Shown: positions 20,374 through 29,890 of the stretch, piece by piece
Layout: every line of letters starts with the position of its first letter
Numbering within the stretch: position 1 is the first letter of the stretch
Origin: Maioricimonas rarisocia
GTDB lineage: Bacteria; Planctomycetota; Planctomycetia; Planctomycetales; Planctomycetaceae
Assembly (NCBI RefSeq): GCF_007747795.1
Contig: NZ_CP036275.1
Span: 7,184,001 to 7,248,000 of the forward strand
Reading direction: 5' to 3'
Length of the DNA stretch: 64,000 nt
Notes under the pieces: generated by a model
What the model saw: the letters and a program-made list of their open reading frames with translations, nothing else
What the model was told of the DNA's origin: nothing
Databases searched by the model: none
Position numbers and translations under genes: made by a program

Positions 20374-21951
20374 ATGACCGAATCCGTTTCGCCGCTCATC
20401 GACATCCGCCACGTTACCAAGCGTTTCCCCGGCGTGGTGGCGCTCGACAACGTTTCGTTCGATGTGCTGCCGGGTGAACTGCACGCCGTCTGCGGCGAGA
20501 ACGGGGCCGGCAAAAGCACGCTGATGAAGATCCTCTCCGGCGTGCAGGTCGACTACGAAGGGGAGGTTGCGGTCCGTGGCAACGTGGTGCGCTTCGGCGG
20601 AACGCGCGATGCCGAGGCGGCCGGCATCAGCATCATCCATCAGGAGCTCAATCTCGTCGAAGAACTCTCCGCCGCGGCGAACATCTTTCTCGGTCGGGAG
20701 AAACGGTCAGCACTCGGCCTGCTGGACGATCGAGCCATGGAAAGGGAAGCAGCCGGCCTGCTCGACCAGCTCGAATGCAACATCCATCCTTCGACGCCCG
20801 TCCGGGAACTGCGGGTGGGAGACCAGCAGCTGGTCGAAATCGCCAAGGCGCTCTCGCTCAACTCGGACATCCTCATCATGGATGAACCGACGAGTGCGCT
20901 GACGGAGTCTGAAGTCGAGCGGCTGTACCGCGTCATCGACCGCCTGCAGGAGCGGAAAGTCACCATCCTGTACATCTCACACAAGATGGACGAGGTCTTC
21001 CGCCTTTCCGACCGCATCACCGTGCTGAGAGATGGTCGCCATGTCGAGACACTCAAGCGGGCCGACACCACTGCCCGCGAAGTGACGCACCTGATGGTCG
21101 GCCGTGAAATCGAAGAAGTCGCCTTCACCGACAATCGCCACGCCGGCGATCCCGTTCTCGAAGTCGAACACCTTTATCTCCCCTGGCCGGAGCATGCCCG
21201 CGACTGGCGGCTGGAGGACATCTCGTTCTCGCTGCGTCGGGGTGAAGTGCTGGGCGTCGCCGGTCTGATGGGAGCCGGACGGACCGAACTGCTCGAATGC
21301 CTGTTCGGCGCGAGCCCCGAAGCGCCGCAGGGAACGATCCGCCTCGAAGGCAAAGAGGTCGCGTTCTCGCATCCCTGTGAAGCGAAGGCGGCCGGCATCG
21401 CCATGGTGACCGAGGACCGCAAGCGACTCGGCCTGTTCGCGCAGATGTCGGTCCGTGAGAACATCACCATTTGCACACTCGACGAAGCATCAACCGGCGG
21501 AATGGTTCGCAGCGGGGCCGAGCGGAATCAGGCGGAAGAATCCATTTCCCAGCTGGGGATCAAGACCGCCGGCAGCGAAATCGCGATCACCAGCCTGTCC
21601 GGCGGCAATCAGCAGAAGTGCATCATCGCCCGCTGGCTGCGCACCAACCCGAAGGTGCTGCTGCTGGATGACCCGACCCGCGGCGTCGACGTGGGAGCCA
21701 AGGCGGAACTGTACAAGGTGATCGACGCCCTCTGCCGCGAAGGCCTGGGAATCATCGTCACCTCCAGCGAACTGCCCGAACTGATTACACTCTGTGACCG
21801 GATGCTGGTTCTCTGTGAAGGCCGGCTGACGGGAGAGCTGCAACGCGAAGACTTCACCGAGCAGCGGATCATGGAACTGGCCACGCAGACCGAGCCGGTC
21901 ACGGGGCAGCGCCAAGCCGACGTGCCGGCCCTCCGTGGCCTCGAAGCGTAA
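20374..21951 (+). CDS. Sugar ABC transporter ATP-binding protein (RbsA/MglA-type)
   Basis: This 525-residue double-ATPase energises sugar import. The first domain has Walker A GENGAGKST at residues 41-49, signature region LRVGDQQLVEIAKAL and Walker B LIMDEPTSAL. The second has the degenerate P-loop GLMGAGRTEL, signature LSGGNQQKCIIARWL and Walker B LLLDDPTRGVDVG. This asymmetric pattern is normal in the family. I start at 20374 because the conserved part begins eight residues later; the longer frame overlaps the permease gene. It follows the permease by 52 bp and precedes the DUF1080 gene by 31 bp. Confidence 0.95.
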   Translation: MTESVSPLIDIRHVTKRFPGVVALDNVSFDVLPGELHAVCGENGAGKSTLMKILSGVQVDYEGEVAVRGNVVRFGGTRDAEAAGISIIHQELNLVEELSAAANIFLGREKRSALGLLDDRAMEREAAGLLDQLECNIHPSTPVRELRVGDQQLVEIAKALSLNSDILIMDEPTSALTESEVERLYRVIDRLQERKVTILYISHKMDEVFRLSDRITVLRDGRHVETLKRADTTAREVTHLMVGREIEEVAFTDNRHAGDPVLEVEHLYLPWPEHARDWRLEDISFSLRRGEVLGVAGLMGAGRTELLECLFGASPEAPQGTIRLEGKEVAFSHPCEAKAAGIAMVTEDRKRLGLFAQMSVRENITICTLDEASTGGMVRSGAERNQAEESISQLGIKTAGSEIAITSLSGGNQQKCIIARWLRTNPKVLLLDDPTRGVDVGAKAELYKVIDALCREGLGIIVTSSELPELITLCDRMLVLCEGRLTGELQREDFTEQRIMELATQTEPVTGQRQADVPALRGLEA

Positions 21952-21982
21952 CTGACGAATTCCACAAGCGGGAACCCGACAC

Positions 21983-22633
21983 ATGCCACCCCTTCAGTCC
22001 ATTCTCTGCCTTGCCGCCGGCATCGCTCTGGCCGTAACCGTCACCCCCGCCCGGGCCGACAAACCGCAGGCGGCCGCGTCGTCGGAGTCGGCTCAGTCCC
22101 TGTTCGACGGCAAGACGCTCGATGGCTGGGTCGTGAAGCCGGCCGAACCGGGCAAGAGCCAGTGGCGGGTTGAAGACGGCACGATCGTCGCCGAGATCGA
22201 CGGCGGCAAAGGCTCCGACCTGTGGACCGAGAAGTCGTACCGCGACTACGAGCTGCGGCTGCAGTACAAGACCTTCACCGACGACTACGACACCGGCGTC
22301 TTCCTTCGCGGCAGTGGTCACCAGGTGCAGATCGGCATCTCCGGCAGTCTCAAGAAGGACATGACCGCCTGCATCTACGCTCCCGCCGACAAGAAGGGGG
22401 GCTACCCCGGCCAAACCGACAAGGTGACCGCCGTCAACAAGGTCGGCGAGTGGAACGACCTGCGGATCGTGCTGACCGGCAAGCGGATCCAGACGTTCCT
22501 CAACGGCGAGCCGATGGTCGACTACGAGGGGATCGCCATCAACGAAGAAGGCCCGATCGGCCTGCAGCTGCATGGCAACCGGACGATGAAGGTGGCGTTC
22601 CGGAACATTGAAGTCACGAGGCTTGAGCAGTGA
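21983..22633 (+). CDS. Secreted DUF1080 (3-keto-disaccharide hydrolase) protein
   Basis: This 216-residue protein has a signal peptide ending ARA-DKPQ. A single DUF1080 domain of concanavalin-like beta-sandwich fold follows: SLFDGKTLDGWVV, WRVEDGTIVAEIDGG, YELRLQYKTF, and the closing GPIGLQLHGNRTMKVAFRNIEV. Members of this family hydrolyse 3-keto-glycosides in a few studied bacteria; most planctomycete copies are untested. It is the last gene of the sugar ABC operon, 31 bp after the ATPase. I infer that it may process an oxidised disaccharide outside the membrane before import. Confidence 0.9.
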   Translation: MPPLQSILCLAAGIALAVTVTPARADKPQAAASSESAQSLFDGKTLDGWVVKPAEPGKSQWRVEDGTIVAEIDGGKGSDLWTEKSYRDYELRLQYKTFTDDYDTGVFLRGSGHQVQIGISGSLKKDMTACIYAPADKKGGYPGQTDKVTAVNKVGEWNDLRIVLTGKRIQTFLNGEPMVDYEGIAINEEGPIGLQLHGNRTMKVAFRNIEVTRLEQ

Positions 22634-22975
22634 GGCTTGAGCCTTACGGCGGGTGGCTGGCGGTCGTCGCGCAGCGACGCTGCTGGCCGTAGGGCCGGAT
22701 TCATCCGGCCGCCGGGCATGTCCACGGCCGGCAATAGCCGGCCCTACGACACTGATTGGGAGCTCACCAGTCGTTTACCGGGCAGGCAGGAATGCCTGCC
22801 CCACCTGTCTGATCTTGCCCCCTCGACCAGCAGGACCGTGATGCCCAGCGCACGGCTCGCAGAGCTGTGGCACCCCGCTGCCCTCCGGGCAGAGTGAGGA
22901 GAACGTAGAAAGAAGAGCAGGAGAGCTCGCGGCATGCTCGCCTCCAAAGGGCGAGCATGGCACCCGGCCCCCCCC
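22634..22975. repeat. Intergenic region made of GC-rich repeat fragments
   Basis: About 340 bp with no gene. It includes the phrase GGGCCGGATTCATCCGGCCG near 22693 (compare 60484 and 56237), an inverted pair around GGCCGGCAATAGCCGGCCC near 22723, and GGCAGGAATGCCTGCCCCACC near 22786 (compare 56311, 60380, 60553). Several pieces are palindromic and could fold as hairpins in RNA. Confidence 0.6.
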
Positions 22976-24148
22976 TCAGTTCACAAAGAAGAACCGTTCG
23001 GCAGCCTTCACCGTCTTCGGGTCGGTCTCGCGAAGCTTGAGCAGGTAGTCGGCGGCCTTCGCCGCATGCGGGGCCGGGGCTCCCTCGGCAGTCTTCGCCT
23101 TCTCGGCCACGAGGAAGAACCGCACGATCGCCCGCTTGATTGACGGGATGTCGTATCCGTCCTGACCGTACAGCTCCATCAGCCGATCGGTGACTGACCA
23201 GTCCTGCCAGCGGGCCAGGTCGGTGATGACCAGATCGGCCAGTTCCGGACGGTCGAGCAGAATTCTCATCGACGCCCGCAGCCGTTCCTTCGTGATCCGG
23301 CCGTCGCCGTACGTCCACATGAACCGCAGGGCCTGCATCGCGGCATACGTTTCGCTGAAGGGGATCGTCTCGTCCCGCAGCTTGTGCTCGTCGAGAACCT
23401 CCAGGCCTTTCTCGCCGGTCAGCACCAGGTAGCCACCCATGATGCCGTCAATCCCCAGCCGGAACTCTTCGGTCGGCTCGAGGATCCGCTTCTTCATCAG
23501 CTCGGCGTCCTGCTCTTCGCCGGAGAGTCCCAGCATCAGGCCGTACAGGCCCAGACGCGTCGCGGGCGTGTTCTCGTCGACGATCCACTTCCGCAGCTTG
23601 TCGCGGGGCATTTTGTCGGCAAGCGGCGTGATGTCCTCGTACGGAGCATTGGCGAATTCGCCGTAGGCATCGGTAGCGATCATGGGATCGCTGTACTCGA
23701 GGAACTGCATGAAATACTCGAGCCGCGTGGTGGTGGGGGTCTCTTTCGTGGGTGCCTGCTTCATGTACTGGAAGGCGGTGTCGGTCACTTCCAGCGGGCT
23801 GCTCCATTCGAGCGAATCGGTCTGTGTGCCGAGCAGCAAAAACAGGTCTCCCTCCTTGCCGGCCCGATAGCGATCGAGCACGACGGGGAGCTTCGGCTTG
23901 AGGGTGCCGCTCGAATCGTGCACGACCTCGATCACCTCGTAGGTGGTCGTGCCGGGAAACCCCTTCTCGCGATCGGCCGGCTCTCCCTTCGCCCACTGGA
24001 CGAGGGCGGCGGCATCGGCCTGGTTAAGCTGCTCGGTCAGCGTCAGCGACGGGGCCTCGCAGAACGGACAGGCCAGGGCGGCCTGTGCGGGGATCAGCAA
24101 AGCCGCAATGGCGGAACAGATGAACGTGCGAAAGAGAATCGTCCGCAT
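22976..24148 (-). CDS. Exported planctomycete protein with CPFC motif
   Basis: This 390-residue protein has a signal peptide (FICSAIAALLIPAQAALA), immediately followed by CPFC at the mature N-terminus. CPFC is a possible redox or metal-binding pair. The central part has YEVIEVVHDSSG and DLFLLLG, and the C-terminal half is helical with DRMMEL-like repeats such as SVTDRLMELYGQDGYD. The pattern recurs in planctomycete genomes as a hypothetical protein; the function is not known. GGGAGGTG lies 6 nt before the ATG. It is the distal member of a same-strand group with the two DUF3299-type genes. Confidence 0.82.
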   Translation of the reverse strand: MRTILFRTFICSAIAALLIPAQAALACPFCEAPSLTLTEQLNQADAAALVQWAKGEPADREKGFPGTTTYEVIEVVHDSSGTLKPKLPVVLDRYRAGKEGDLFLLLGTQTDSLEWSSPLEVTDTAFQYMKQAPTKETPTTTRLEYFMQFLEYSDPMIATDAYGEFANAPYEDITPLADKMPRDKLRKWIVDENTPATRLGLYGLMLGLSGEEQDAELMKKRILEPTEEFRLGIDGIMGGYLVLTGEKGLEVLDEHKLRDETIPFSETYAAMQALRFMWTYGDGRITKERLRASMRILLDRPELADLVITDLARWQDWSVTDRLMELYGQDGYDIPSIKRAIVRFFLVAEKAKTAEGAPAPHAAKAADYLLKLRETDPKTVKAAERFFFVN

Positions 24149-24229
24149 GGTGGCACCTCCCTGGGGGAGCAGTCGCGGTGAATGGATCAGGTGGGTTCGC
24201 GTGGTACGGAGTCGACGAGGCCGACCGGG

Positions 24230-25165
24230 CTAGTTGTCGATCACGATCGCGTCGTCGATCTCGTACAGCTGGTAGACGTCGCCGTCTTCGATGTCGGGCC
24301 GCAGGTGAAAGACGCCCACCACATCGAAGGGTCGCCCCTGAATGTAGTCGGTCGTCACACCAGAGCGCATCTGGACCGGAAGGATGTCGTACGGCTTCGG
24401 ATTCCGCCCGAAGCAGCAGATCTGATTATCGCGCGCCAGGACAAATCCGGGCAGCCCTTTTTCGAGCGGCGGTGGATACATGAAGCCCCGCAGACGGATC
24501 CGCTTGCCATCCAGCTCCCGCATCCAGTCGGGAAGCAGGTTGGGGGCGTCGGCCGTCACCGGATCCATGTTGAGCACTTTGAGCAGGTCGAGATCGTCGA
24601 AGCTGACCCGCAGGGCACCTTCCGGTCCTTCGGTCTGAAACTCCCGTTCGGGCACCAGCAGTTTGACGCCACCTTCCTGCTTCTTCGGCGTTTCCGTCTC
24701 TGCAGGAGCGTCACCCGACTCGACGACACGTTCGCCCGGTGCGGCCGTGCGCGGTTCGACCACGGGCTCGGGCATGGGGGAGTTTCCCCCGTTCGACGTC
24801 GTGGGCGTTTCCGGCGGCGAGCCGTCATCTGTCGCCACCGAGTCGGGCATCGGTGCTTCGACCGGTGCAGCAGGCTCCGGAGTCTCGACGGGTTGCTCCA
24901 TCACGGGAGCGGGCTCGCCCGACGTCCCGTCGATCGGGTCGACAGCGGCCGGTTCTGTGGGAGTCGTGACGTCGCCCGCGGACTCGGCATCCTCGTCGGC
25001 GGCGTCAGCCTCGGCGTGAGCCGGTTCTTCACCGATCCCGGTCTCCGTCTGCGTGACCGCTTCGTAGGTGCGGTACTCGGCATCGTCTCCGGTAGAACAT
25101 CCCGAGATGCTCATCAGACCGAGGACGCACAGACAGGAAACTTCCGGGACTCGGAACCTACGCAT
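24230..25165 (-). CDS. DUF3299-type lipoprotein
   Basis: This 311-residue protein starts with a lipoprotein signal whose lipobox is SISGC (Cys 23). A long Glu/Pro/Thr/Ala-rich linker of about 130 residues follows, then a DUF3299-like domain. The domain shows GKRIRLRGFMYPPP, LPGFVLARDNQICCFG and GRPFDVVGVFHL. Paired cysteines in CCFG may bind metal or form a disulfide. Its start overlaps the stop of the upstream gene by one base (TAATG), so translation is probably coupled. The domain resembles the C-terminal half of the upstream product. The role is unknown, though DUF3299 genes often accompany export systems. Confidence 0.85.
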   Translation of the reverse strand: MRRFRVPEVSCLCVLGLMSISGCSTGDDAEYRTYEAVTQTETGIGEEPAHAEADAADEDAESAGDVTTPTEPAAVDPIDGTSGEPAPVMEQPVETPEPAAPVEAPMPDSVATDDGSPPETPTTSNGGNSPMPEPVVEPRTAAPGERVVESGDAPAETETPKKQEGGVKLLVPEREFQTEGPEGALRVSFDDLDLLKVLNMDPVTADAPNLLPDWMRELDGKRIRLRGFMYPPPLEKGLPGFVLARDNQICCFGRNPKPYDILPVQMRSGVTTDYIQGRPFDVVGVFHLRPDIEDGDVYQLYEIDDAIVIDN

Positions 25166-25884
25166 TAAAACTGCGTCCTCGCTTTCGAGAAGAACTCTCC
25201 CCGCAGGATGTACAGAGGTTCAAGCGAATCTTCGCCGGTGAACTTCGTGTTCAGCTCGAAGGTACCGGCAACCGACACGCGACCGGCGTAGTAGTCGACG
25301 TGCTTCCCTTCCTCCATAACCACTCCGATCATGTCGGTCAACGCTGGTTGTCCACCGAAGCAGCACTGCCCGCTGTCCTTGAGCAGCAGAAAACTGGGGA
25401 GATCGGCGGTCTGGCCGGTCGGATACATGAACCCTTTCAGGAAGATCTTCTTCCCCACCAGCCCCTTCACGTCCGGGTGCACCTGCTGCTGGTCGTTCTC
25501 GATCACGAAGCCTTTCTTCGCGATCTCCTGTGTAAAGCTGACCCGGTCGTACCCTTCGGGAACCTCCGTCTGGTAGGCGTACACCTGGTACGCCGTCCCG
25601 GAGAAGAAGAACCCGACCGACAGCACAAGTCCCGCGGTCGACAGGCGAACCCCACCCAGAGCGCCGGCGGCCCGGCGGATCTGAAACAGTGCCAGCAGGC
25701 TGATGACCGTCCCCAGCAGGGCCAGCAGGATGCCGAACAGACCGAGCATCGCCGTCACCGACAGCACGCCCAGAATGCATCCCACGACAGCCACGACCGG
25801 CACGGGTTGATAGTCGAACTTCCCGTATTCGCCGCGGTCCACCGATTCATCTGCGGCGTCCGGGCGATCCAGCACCTGTGACAT
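25165..25884 (-). CDS. Membrane protein with DUF3299-like domain
   Basis: This 239-residue protein has about three hydrophobic segments near its N-terminus (VPVVAVVGCILGVLSVTAML, GILLALLGTVISLLALF, STAGLVLSVGFFFSGTAY). This resembles a DUF4190 hairpin. The outer C-terminal domain has GKKIFLKGFMYPTGQ, LPSFLLLKDSGQCCFGG and VSVAGTFEL, matching the same positions in the downstream lipoprotein. The two therefore seem to be an ancient duplicate pair, one held by helices and one by lipid. GGGAAG lies 8 nt before the ATG. It is the first gene of the pair. Confidence 0.82.
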   Translation of the reverse strand: MSQVLDRPDAADESVDRGEYGKFDYQPVPVVAVVGCILGVLSVTAMLGLFGILLALLGTVISLLALFQIRRAAGALGGVRLSTAGLVLSVGFFFSGTAYQVYAYQTEVPEGYDRVSFTQEIAKKGFVIENDQQQVHPDVKGLVGKKIFLKGFMYPTGQTADLPSFLLLKDSGQCCFGGQPALTDMIGVVMEEGKHVDYYAGRVSVAGTFELNTKFTGEDSLEPLYILRGEFFSKARTQF

Positions 25885-26182
25885 GATTGACTTCCCGACG
25901 ACGTAAGGAACCGAAGGAACAGAAAATACCCGAATATCGAGTCCCGGAATTATACCCGATCACTCCGGCCCGGTTGCAAGGCGCTCCCGCTCCGAAGGCC
26001 GTTTTCCGCCCGGACCGGCCCGGAAATCCCTCCGACAGCCGAATCTGTTTCAGCCGTCTCACTCACCCCCAACCGGACAGTTTCCTGCCGGCTTTCGGCC
26101 CCGGCCGTCGCCGCTTGTCTCCCGGCAACCGGTCCGGTAGCTTGACCGGATCGCACAACTTCAACGCAAGGAAACGGATCTG

Positions 26183-26647
26183 ATGAGTGCTGACGCCCGC
26201 ATTTCGGAACTGAACCTGGAACTTCCGCCCGCGCCGAAACCGGGAGGCGTCTACCAGCCGGTCGTCCGCGTCGGCAACATGCTGTACGTCTCGGGGCACG
26301 GTCCGCTCAAGTCGGACAAGACTCTCATCACCGGCAAGGTCGGGACCGACCTCTCCCAGGAAGAAGCCTATCAGGCCGCTCGACAGGTGGGACTGGCCAT
26401 CCTCGCCACGCTCAGGCAGAGCCTCGGCTCGCTCGACCGGGTCACGCGGCTGGTCAAGTCGCTCGGCATGGTCAACGCGACTCCCGACTTCGGCGAACAT
26501 CCGGCTGTCATCAACGGCTACAGCGACCTGATGCGGGACGTCTTCGGTGACGACGCCGGCGTCGGTGCCCGCAGCGCCGTCGGCATGGGGTCGCTGCCCG
26601 GCAACATCTCCGTCGAGATCGAAGCGATCTTCGAAATCGCAGACTGA
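26183..26647 (+). CDS. RidA/YjgF family protein
   Basis: This 154-residue protein belongs to the RidA superfamily, subgroup YjgH-like. The blocks GNMLYVSGHGPL, VGLAILATLRQSLGSLDRVTRLVK and GARSAVGMGSLPGNISVEIEAIFE are diagnostic. The Arg in the last block (GARSAV) is at the place of the conserved carboxylate-binding arginine, so deamination of imine or enamine intermediates is plausible. This subgroup is poorly characterised. AAGGAA precedes the ATG. It is divergent from the DUF3299 pair. Confidence 0.92.
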   Translation: MSADARISELNLELPPAPKPGGVYQPVVRVGNMLYVSGHGPLKSDKTLITGKVGTDLSQEEAYQAARQVGLAILATLRQSLGSLDRVTRLVKSLGMVNATPDFGEHPAVINGYSDLMRDVFGDDAGVGARSAVGMGSLPGNISVEIEAIFEIAD

Positions 26648-26672
26648 CCGCTTCTCTCCCGTTCTCCTCCGC

Positions 26673-27524
26673 TCAGACCAGAGCGGGGGAGACCGCATCC
26701 AGTTCGGACATCAGCCCGTCCCACAGGCGAATCCGGGCCTCGACGGCCCCGGCGGCGGCCACCGCCGCCTCGCTGCGCCGCTGATCGTCACCGTTGCAGA
26801 CTGTCTCGACGAGCCGGCGGGCCAGGGGACCGTGCGCGTCGGCATCCAGTTCGATGTGCCGGTCGAGATAGAACCGGAACCGCCCCTCGGGGAACAGGTT
26901 CGCCGGCAGCCGCGCCAGCAGTCGGCCGAACATCTCCGGAATGACATCCTCGCGACCGTAGCAGAAGATCGCCGCCACTTCGTGGGTTTCGGCTTCTTCC
27001 GCGGCACTGAGGTTGAACGTCACGAACTCGCGGATGGGCTCGCCAATCCCCGACGCCTCCAGAGCCGCATCAACGCTGTCGCCGGCGGACAAGCGCGCGA
27101 GGAACGTGTCGATCGGCCGGCGATCGGCTCCGATTTCGTCCATCGCCTGCAAGTACAGTTCGAAGTGGCTGCAGTGCCCACCCTGGCCGTCCTTGTCCGA
27201 CTCCTCGCCCAGGACGATCTCGTTGACGAACCGGGCGAACGCCGGATCCAGCGGGGGCATCCAGGGCAACTCGCGGCGACAGCAGTCGCGCTGCAAACGC
27301 TTCAGCAATGTCATGAAGTCCCAGACGGCAAACACATGCGACCGCATGAAGACCTGCAGGCGGGGCAGGTCGAAAACAGCTGCATAGATGGGATGGTCGA
27401 GAAGGCGGGCCCGAGCGGTCGAGAGCCGCTCCGGTGTTTCGGTGAGGGCGGAAATCATCGATTCAGCGGGCCCTTTGGCAGGCGGGGCATTCGGGGGGAG
27501 ATGTGTCGTCACATCAACGTGCAT
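26673..27524 (-). CDS. DUF3050 (haem oxygenase-like fold) protein
   Basis: This 283-residue helical protein matches DUF3050. Blocks are LLDHPIYAAVFDLPRLQVFMRSHVF, SHFELYLQAMDEIGADRRP, AAIFCYGREDVIPEMF and FYLDRHIELDADAHGPLA. Histidine and glutamate positions on these helices resemble those of haem-oxygenase-like diiron oxygenases, so an iron-dependent oxidase is a reasonable inference, not shown. The start at 27524 is preferred over longer frames because the domain starts soon after it. It is convergent with the RidA gene, with only 25 bp between the stops. Confidence 0.85.
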   Translation of the reverse strand: MHVDVTTHLPPNAPPAKGPAESMISALTETPERLSTARARLLDHPIYAAVFDLPRLQVFMRSHVFAVWDFMTLLKRLQRDCCRRELPWMPPLDPAFARFVNEIVLGEESDKDGQGGHCSHFELYLQAMDEIGADRRPIDTFLARLSAGDSVDAALEASGIGEPIREFVTFNLSAAEEAETHEVAAIFCYGREDVIPEMFGRLLARLPANLFPEGRFRFYLDRHIELDADAHGPLARRLVETVCNGDDQRRSEAAVAAAGAVEARIRLWDGLMSELDAVSPALV

Positions 27525-28279
27525 CGATAGAGATTGTAGGTCATGCCAGACGAGGGACAACCGGAGGATCCCCGGGGGCTGATGAGTTGTGAGCGATCGG
27601 TCCTGAGCCGTGAGCCGGGAGAGGTGAATGCAAACCGACCGGCCGCGACGGGTGGGCTTCTCAGGTCGTGCTTCCCCAGCAGAAAGTGGGGCTTGCACTC
27701 GCTGATGCCTCGGGCTGGTAGTGGCAGGTGAATGCCGGCCAGAGGAATGCGGCCCTGCTCCAACCGCGTCAGGAAGCAGGAATCAGGCGAGCCCGGTACG
27801 TAAGTGCCGGGATGATGATACCAGCCTGAGGGGGCCCCGGCCGTGTCTCGGGGGGGCGAGCCGCAGTCGAGCCAGCGGCCTGTGCTGCATGGGGACGGTG
27901 ATTGAGAAAGGCTCGAGGCGTGAGACGGGTGGCCCGGGCAACTTGCTTGTCCGGGGCGCAACGAGATGTAGGGCCGGCTATTGCCGGCTGTTCAGTTGCG
28001 GCGGCCGGTTGGAACCGGCCCTACAGTACCTCGAGCAACTGCAGCGCCTGTGCACGTCTTCTCCGTGTCTCCGTGCCTCTCTGGTTCAGTCATCCGCCCC
28101 CTCATCGTGGCACCCACCTTACCTCAAGCCTCCCGCCTCACCCCCGCCCGCGCCACTCCCAGGCCTTTCTCCGCGCTCGGCCGGTCAGCTACGATGGGAC
28201 TTTCCCTGACATCCCCGGCGGATCTGCCGCCGCTATCGTGTTCCCAACGCCGCCATCCGTTCCCACGGAGAGCCTGCCC
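27525..28279. other. Long intergenic region with repeat fragments
   Basis: About 750 bp without a supported gene. An inverted copy of the ATCCCGGCACTTACGTACCG repeat lies near 27780-27825 (compare 60436 and 60606). GGGCCGGCTATTGCCGGC and the inverted GGTTGGAACCGGCCCTAC lie near 27972-28025. A CTCCGTGTCTCCGTGCCTC phrase lies near 28059. A long open frame from 27902 is an artefact ahead of the sulfatase start. Confidence 0.6.
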
Positions 28280-29764
28280 ATGCTGCCCCGATCAATCCTC
28301 TGTCGATTGCTTCCTGCTGTCGCCGCGGTGCTGATGTTCGCCTGCCCGCACGTCGTTCGCGCCGACGCCGCCGGCTCGAAGCCGAACATCATCTTCATCA
28401 TGGCGGACGACCTCGGCTACGGAGACCTGGGCTGCTACGGACAGGAACTCATCAAAACGCCCCGGCTCGATGAGATGGCTGCCGAGGGAATGAAGTTCCG
28501 CCAGTTCTACGCCGGCAGCACCGTCTGTGCTCCGTCACGCAGCGTGCTCATGACGGGGCAGCAGATGGGGCACACGCACGTTCGCGGCAACTCGGCCGGC
28601 GAGCTGCAGGCCCTCCGCGATCAGGACGTCACCGTCGCCGAGGTTCTCAAGAAGGCGGACTACTCGACCGCCCTGTGCGGCAAGTGGGGACTGGGTGACG
28701 ACCTGGACGGAGCCCGCTCCGGCTGGCCGAACAGGCAGGGGTTCGACTTCTTCTACGGCTACCTCAACCAGGTGCACGCCCACAACTACTACCCACGGTT
28801 TCTGTGGCGGAATTACTCAAAGGAGCCACTGCGAAACGAGGTCGTCGACTTCGGCCGGGGTGGCGGCGGCTTCATGGGGGGCTATGCCACGAAGCGGATC
28901 GACTACAGCCACGACCTCATCGCCGAAGAAGCCCTCGACTACATCCGCAAGCAGAAGGACGGTCCGTTCTTCCTCTACCTGGCGCTGACCATCCCGCACG
29001 CCAACAACGAAGGGACCCGCGGCACCGGCCACGGACAGGAAGTCCCCGACTACGGGATCTATGCCGGGAAGGACTGGTCGGAGCAGGACAAGGGGCAGGC
29101 GGCGATGATCACCCGCATGGACAAGGACGTCGGGCGGATTCTCGACCTGCTCGAACAGCTGGAGATCGACGAGAAAACCGTCGTCATGTTCACCAGTGAC
29201 AACGGCCCGCACAACGAGGGAGGCCACAACCCCGAGCGGTTCAATCCCTCCGGCCCACTGCGGGGCATGAAGCGCGACCTGTACGAGGGGGGCATCCGCG
29301 TGCCGTTCATCGTCTGGTGGCCCGGCACCACGCCGGCAGGAACCGTTTCCGATCACGTCGGGTACTTCGGCGACCTGATGGCAACGGCGGCGGAACTGGC
29401 CGGCGTCGAACCTCCGAAAGACATCGACTCGATCAGCTTCGTGCCGGAGATCACCGGCCATTCCGATCGGCAGGCGAAACACGACTACCTCTACTGGGAG
29501 TTCTATGAGCGGGGGAGCGCCCAGGCAGTGGTTCGCGGCAAGTGGAAGGCGGTCCGCGTGCCGATGAAGACCGGTCCGATCGAGCTGTACGACCTGAGTG
29601 CGGATCTCGGCGAGGCGAACGACGTGGCCGACGAGCATCCCGATGTCGTGAAGGCGATGGCAAAGATCATGGACGAAGCGCACGAGCCGAAGGAAGGCTG
29701 GGAAGCCCGGGGCCGTCCGTCGCAGCGCAAGTCGCCTCCCGGTCACGGCAAGGCGCCGTTCTGA
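28280..29764 (+). CDS. Secreted sulfatase (type I)
   Basis: This 494-residue protein removes sulfate esters, probably from a polysaccharide. After a signal peptide ([17 protein letters not shown]) it begins [20 protein letters not shown], which carries the calcium ligand Asp pair. The catalytic cysteine is C83 in CAPSR, to be converted to formylglycine. GKWGLG, the second metal site FTSDNGPH and KWKAVR are present. Arylsulfatase A-like members of this type (family S1) are abundant in planctomycetes. GGAG lies 10 nt before the ATG at 28280. No sulfatase-maturing enzyme gene is seen in the window. Confidence 0.95.
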   Translation: MLPRSILCRLLPAVAAVLMFACPHVVRADAAGSKPNIIFIMADDLGYGDLGCYGQELIKTPRLDEMAAEGMKFRQFYAGSTVCAPSRSVLMTGQQMGHTHVRGNSAGELQALRDQDVTVAEVLKKADYSTALCGKWGLGDDLDGARSGWPNRQGFDFFYGYLNQVHAHNYYPRFLWRNYSKEPLRNEVVDFGRGGGGFMGGYATKRIDYSHDLIAEEALDYIRKQKDGPFFLYLALTIPHANNEGTRGTGHGQEVPDYGIYAGKDWSEQDKGQAAMITRMDKDVGRILDLLEQLEIDEKTVVMFTSDNGPHNEGGHNPERFNPSGPLRGMKRDLYEGGIRVPFIVWWPGTTPAGTVSDHVGYFGDLMATAAELAGVEPPKDIDSISFVPEITGHSDRQAKHDYLYWEFYERGSAQAVVRGKWKAVRVPMKTGPIELYDLSADLGEANDVADEHPDVVKAMAKIMDEAHEPKEGWEARGRPSQRKSPPGHGKAPF

Positions 29765-29890
29765 GTGAACGCCCGGGGCGCCGCTGCGTCGCCCCGACTG
29801 TCGTTTCGTCCCCGCCATGCACTACGATCGCAGTCTGCGCCCCTGTCACCACCGTCAGCTGATGAATGAACTTCGGGAAGCGTTTCCGTC

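Noticed and set aside
27902-28279. Upstream extension of the sulfatase frame to 620 residues
   Set aside because: It passes through repeat fragments, whereas the ATG at 28280 with GGAG gives a proper signal peptide.
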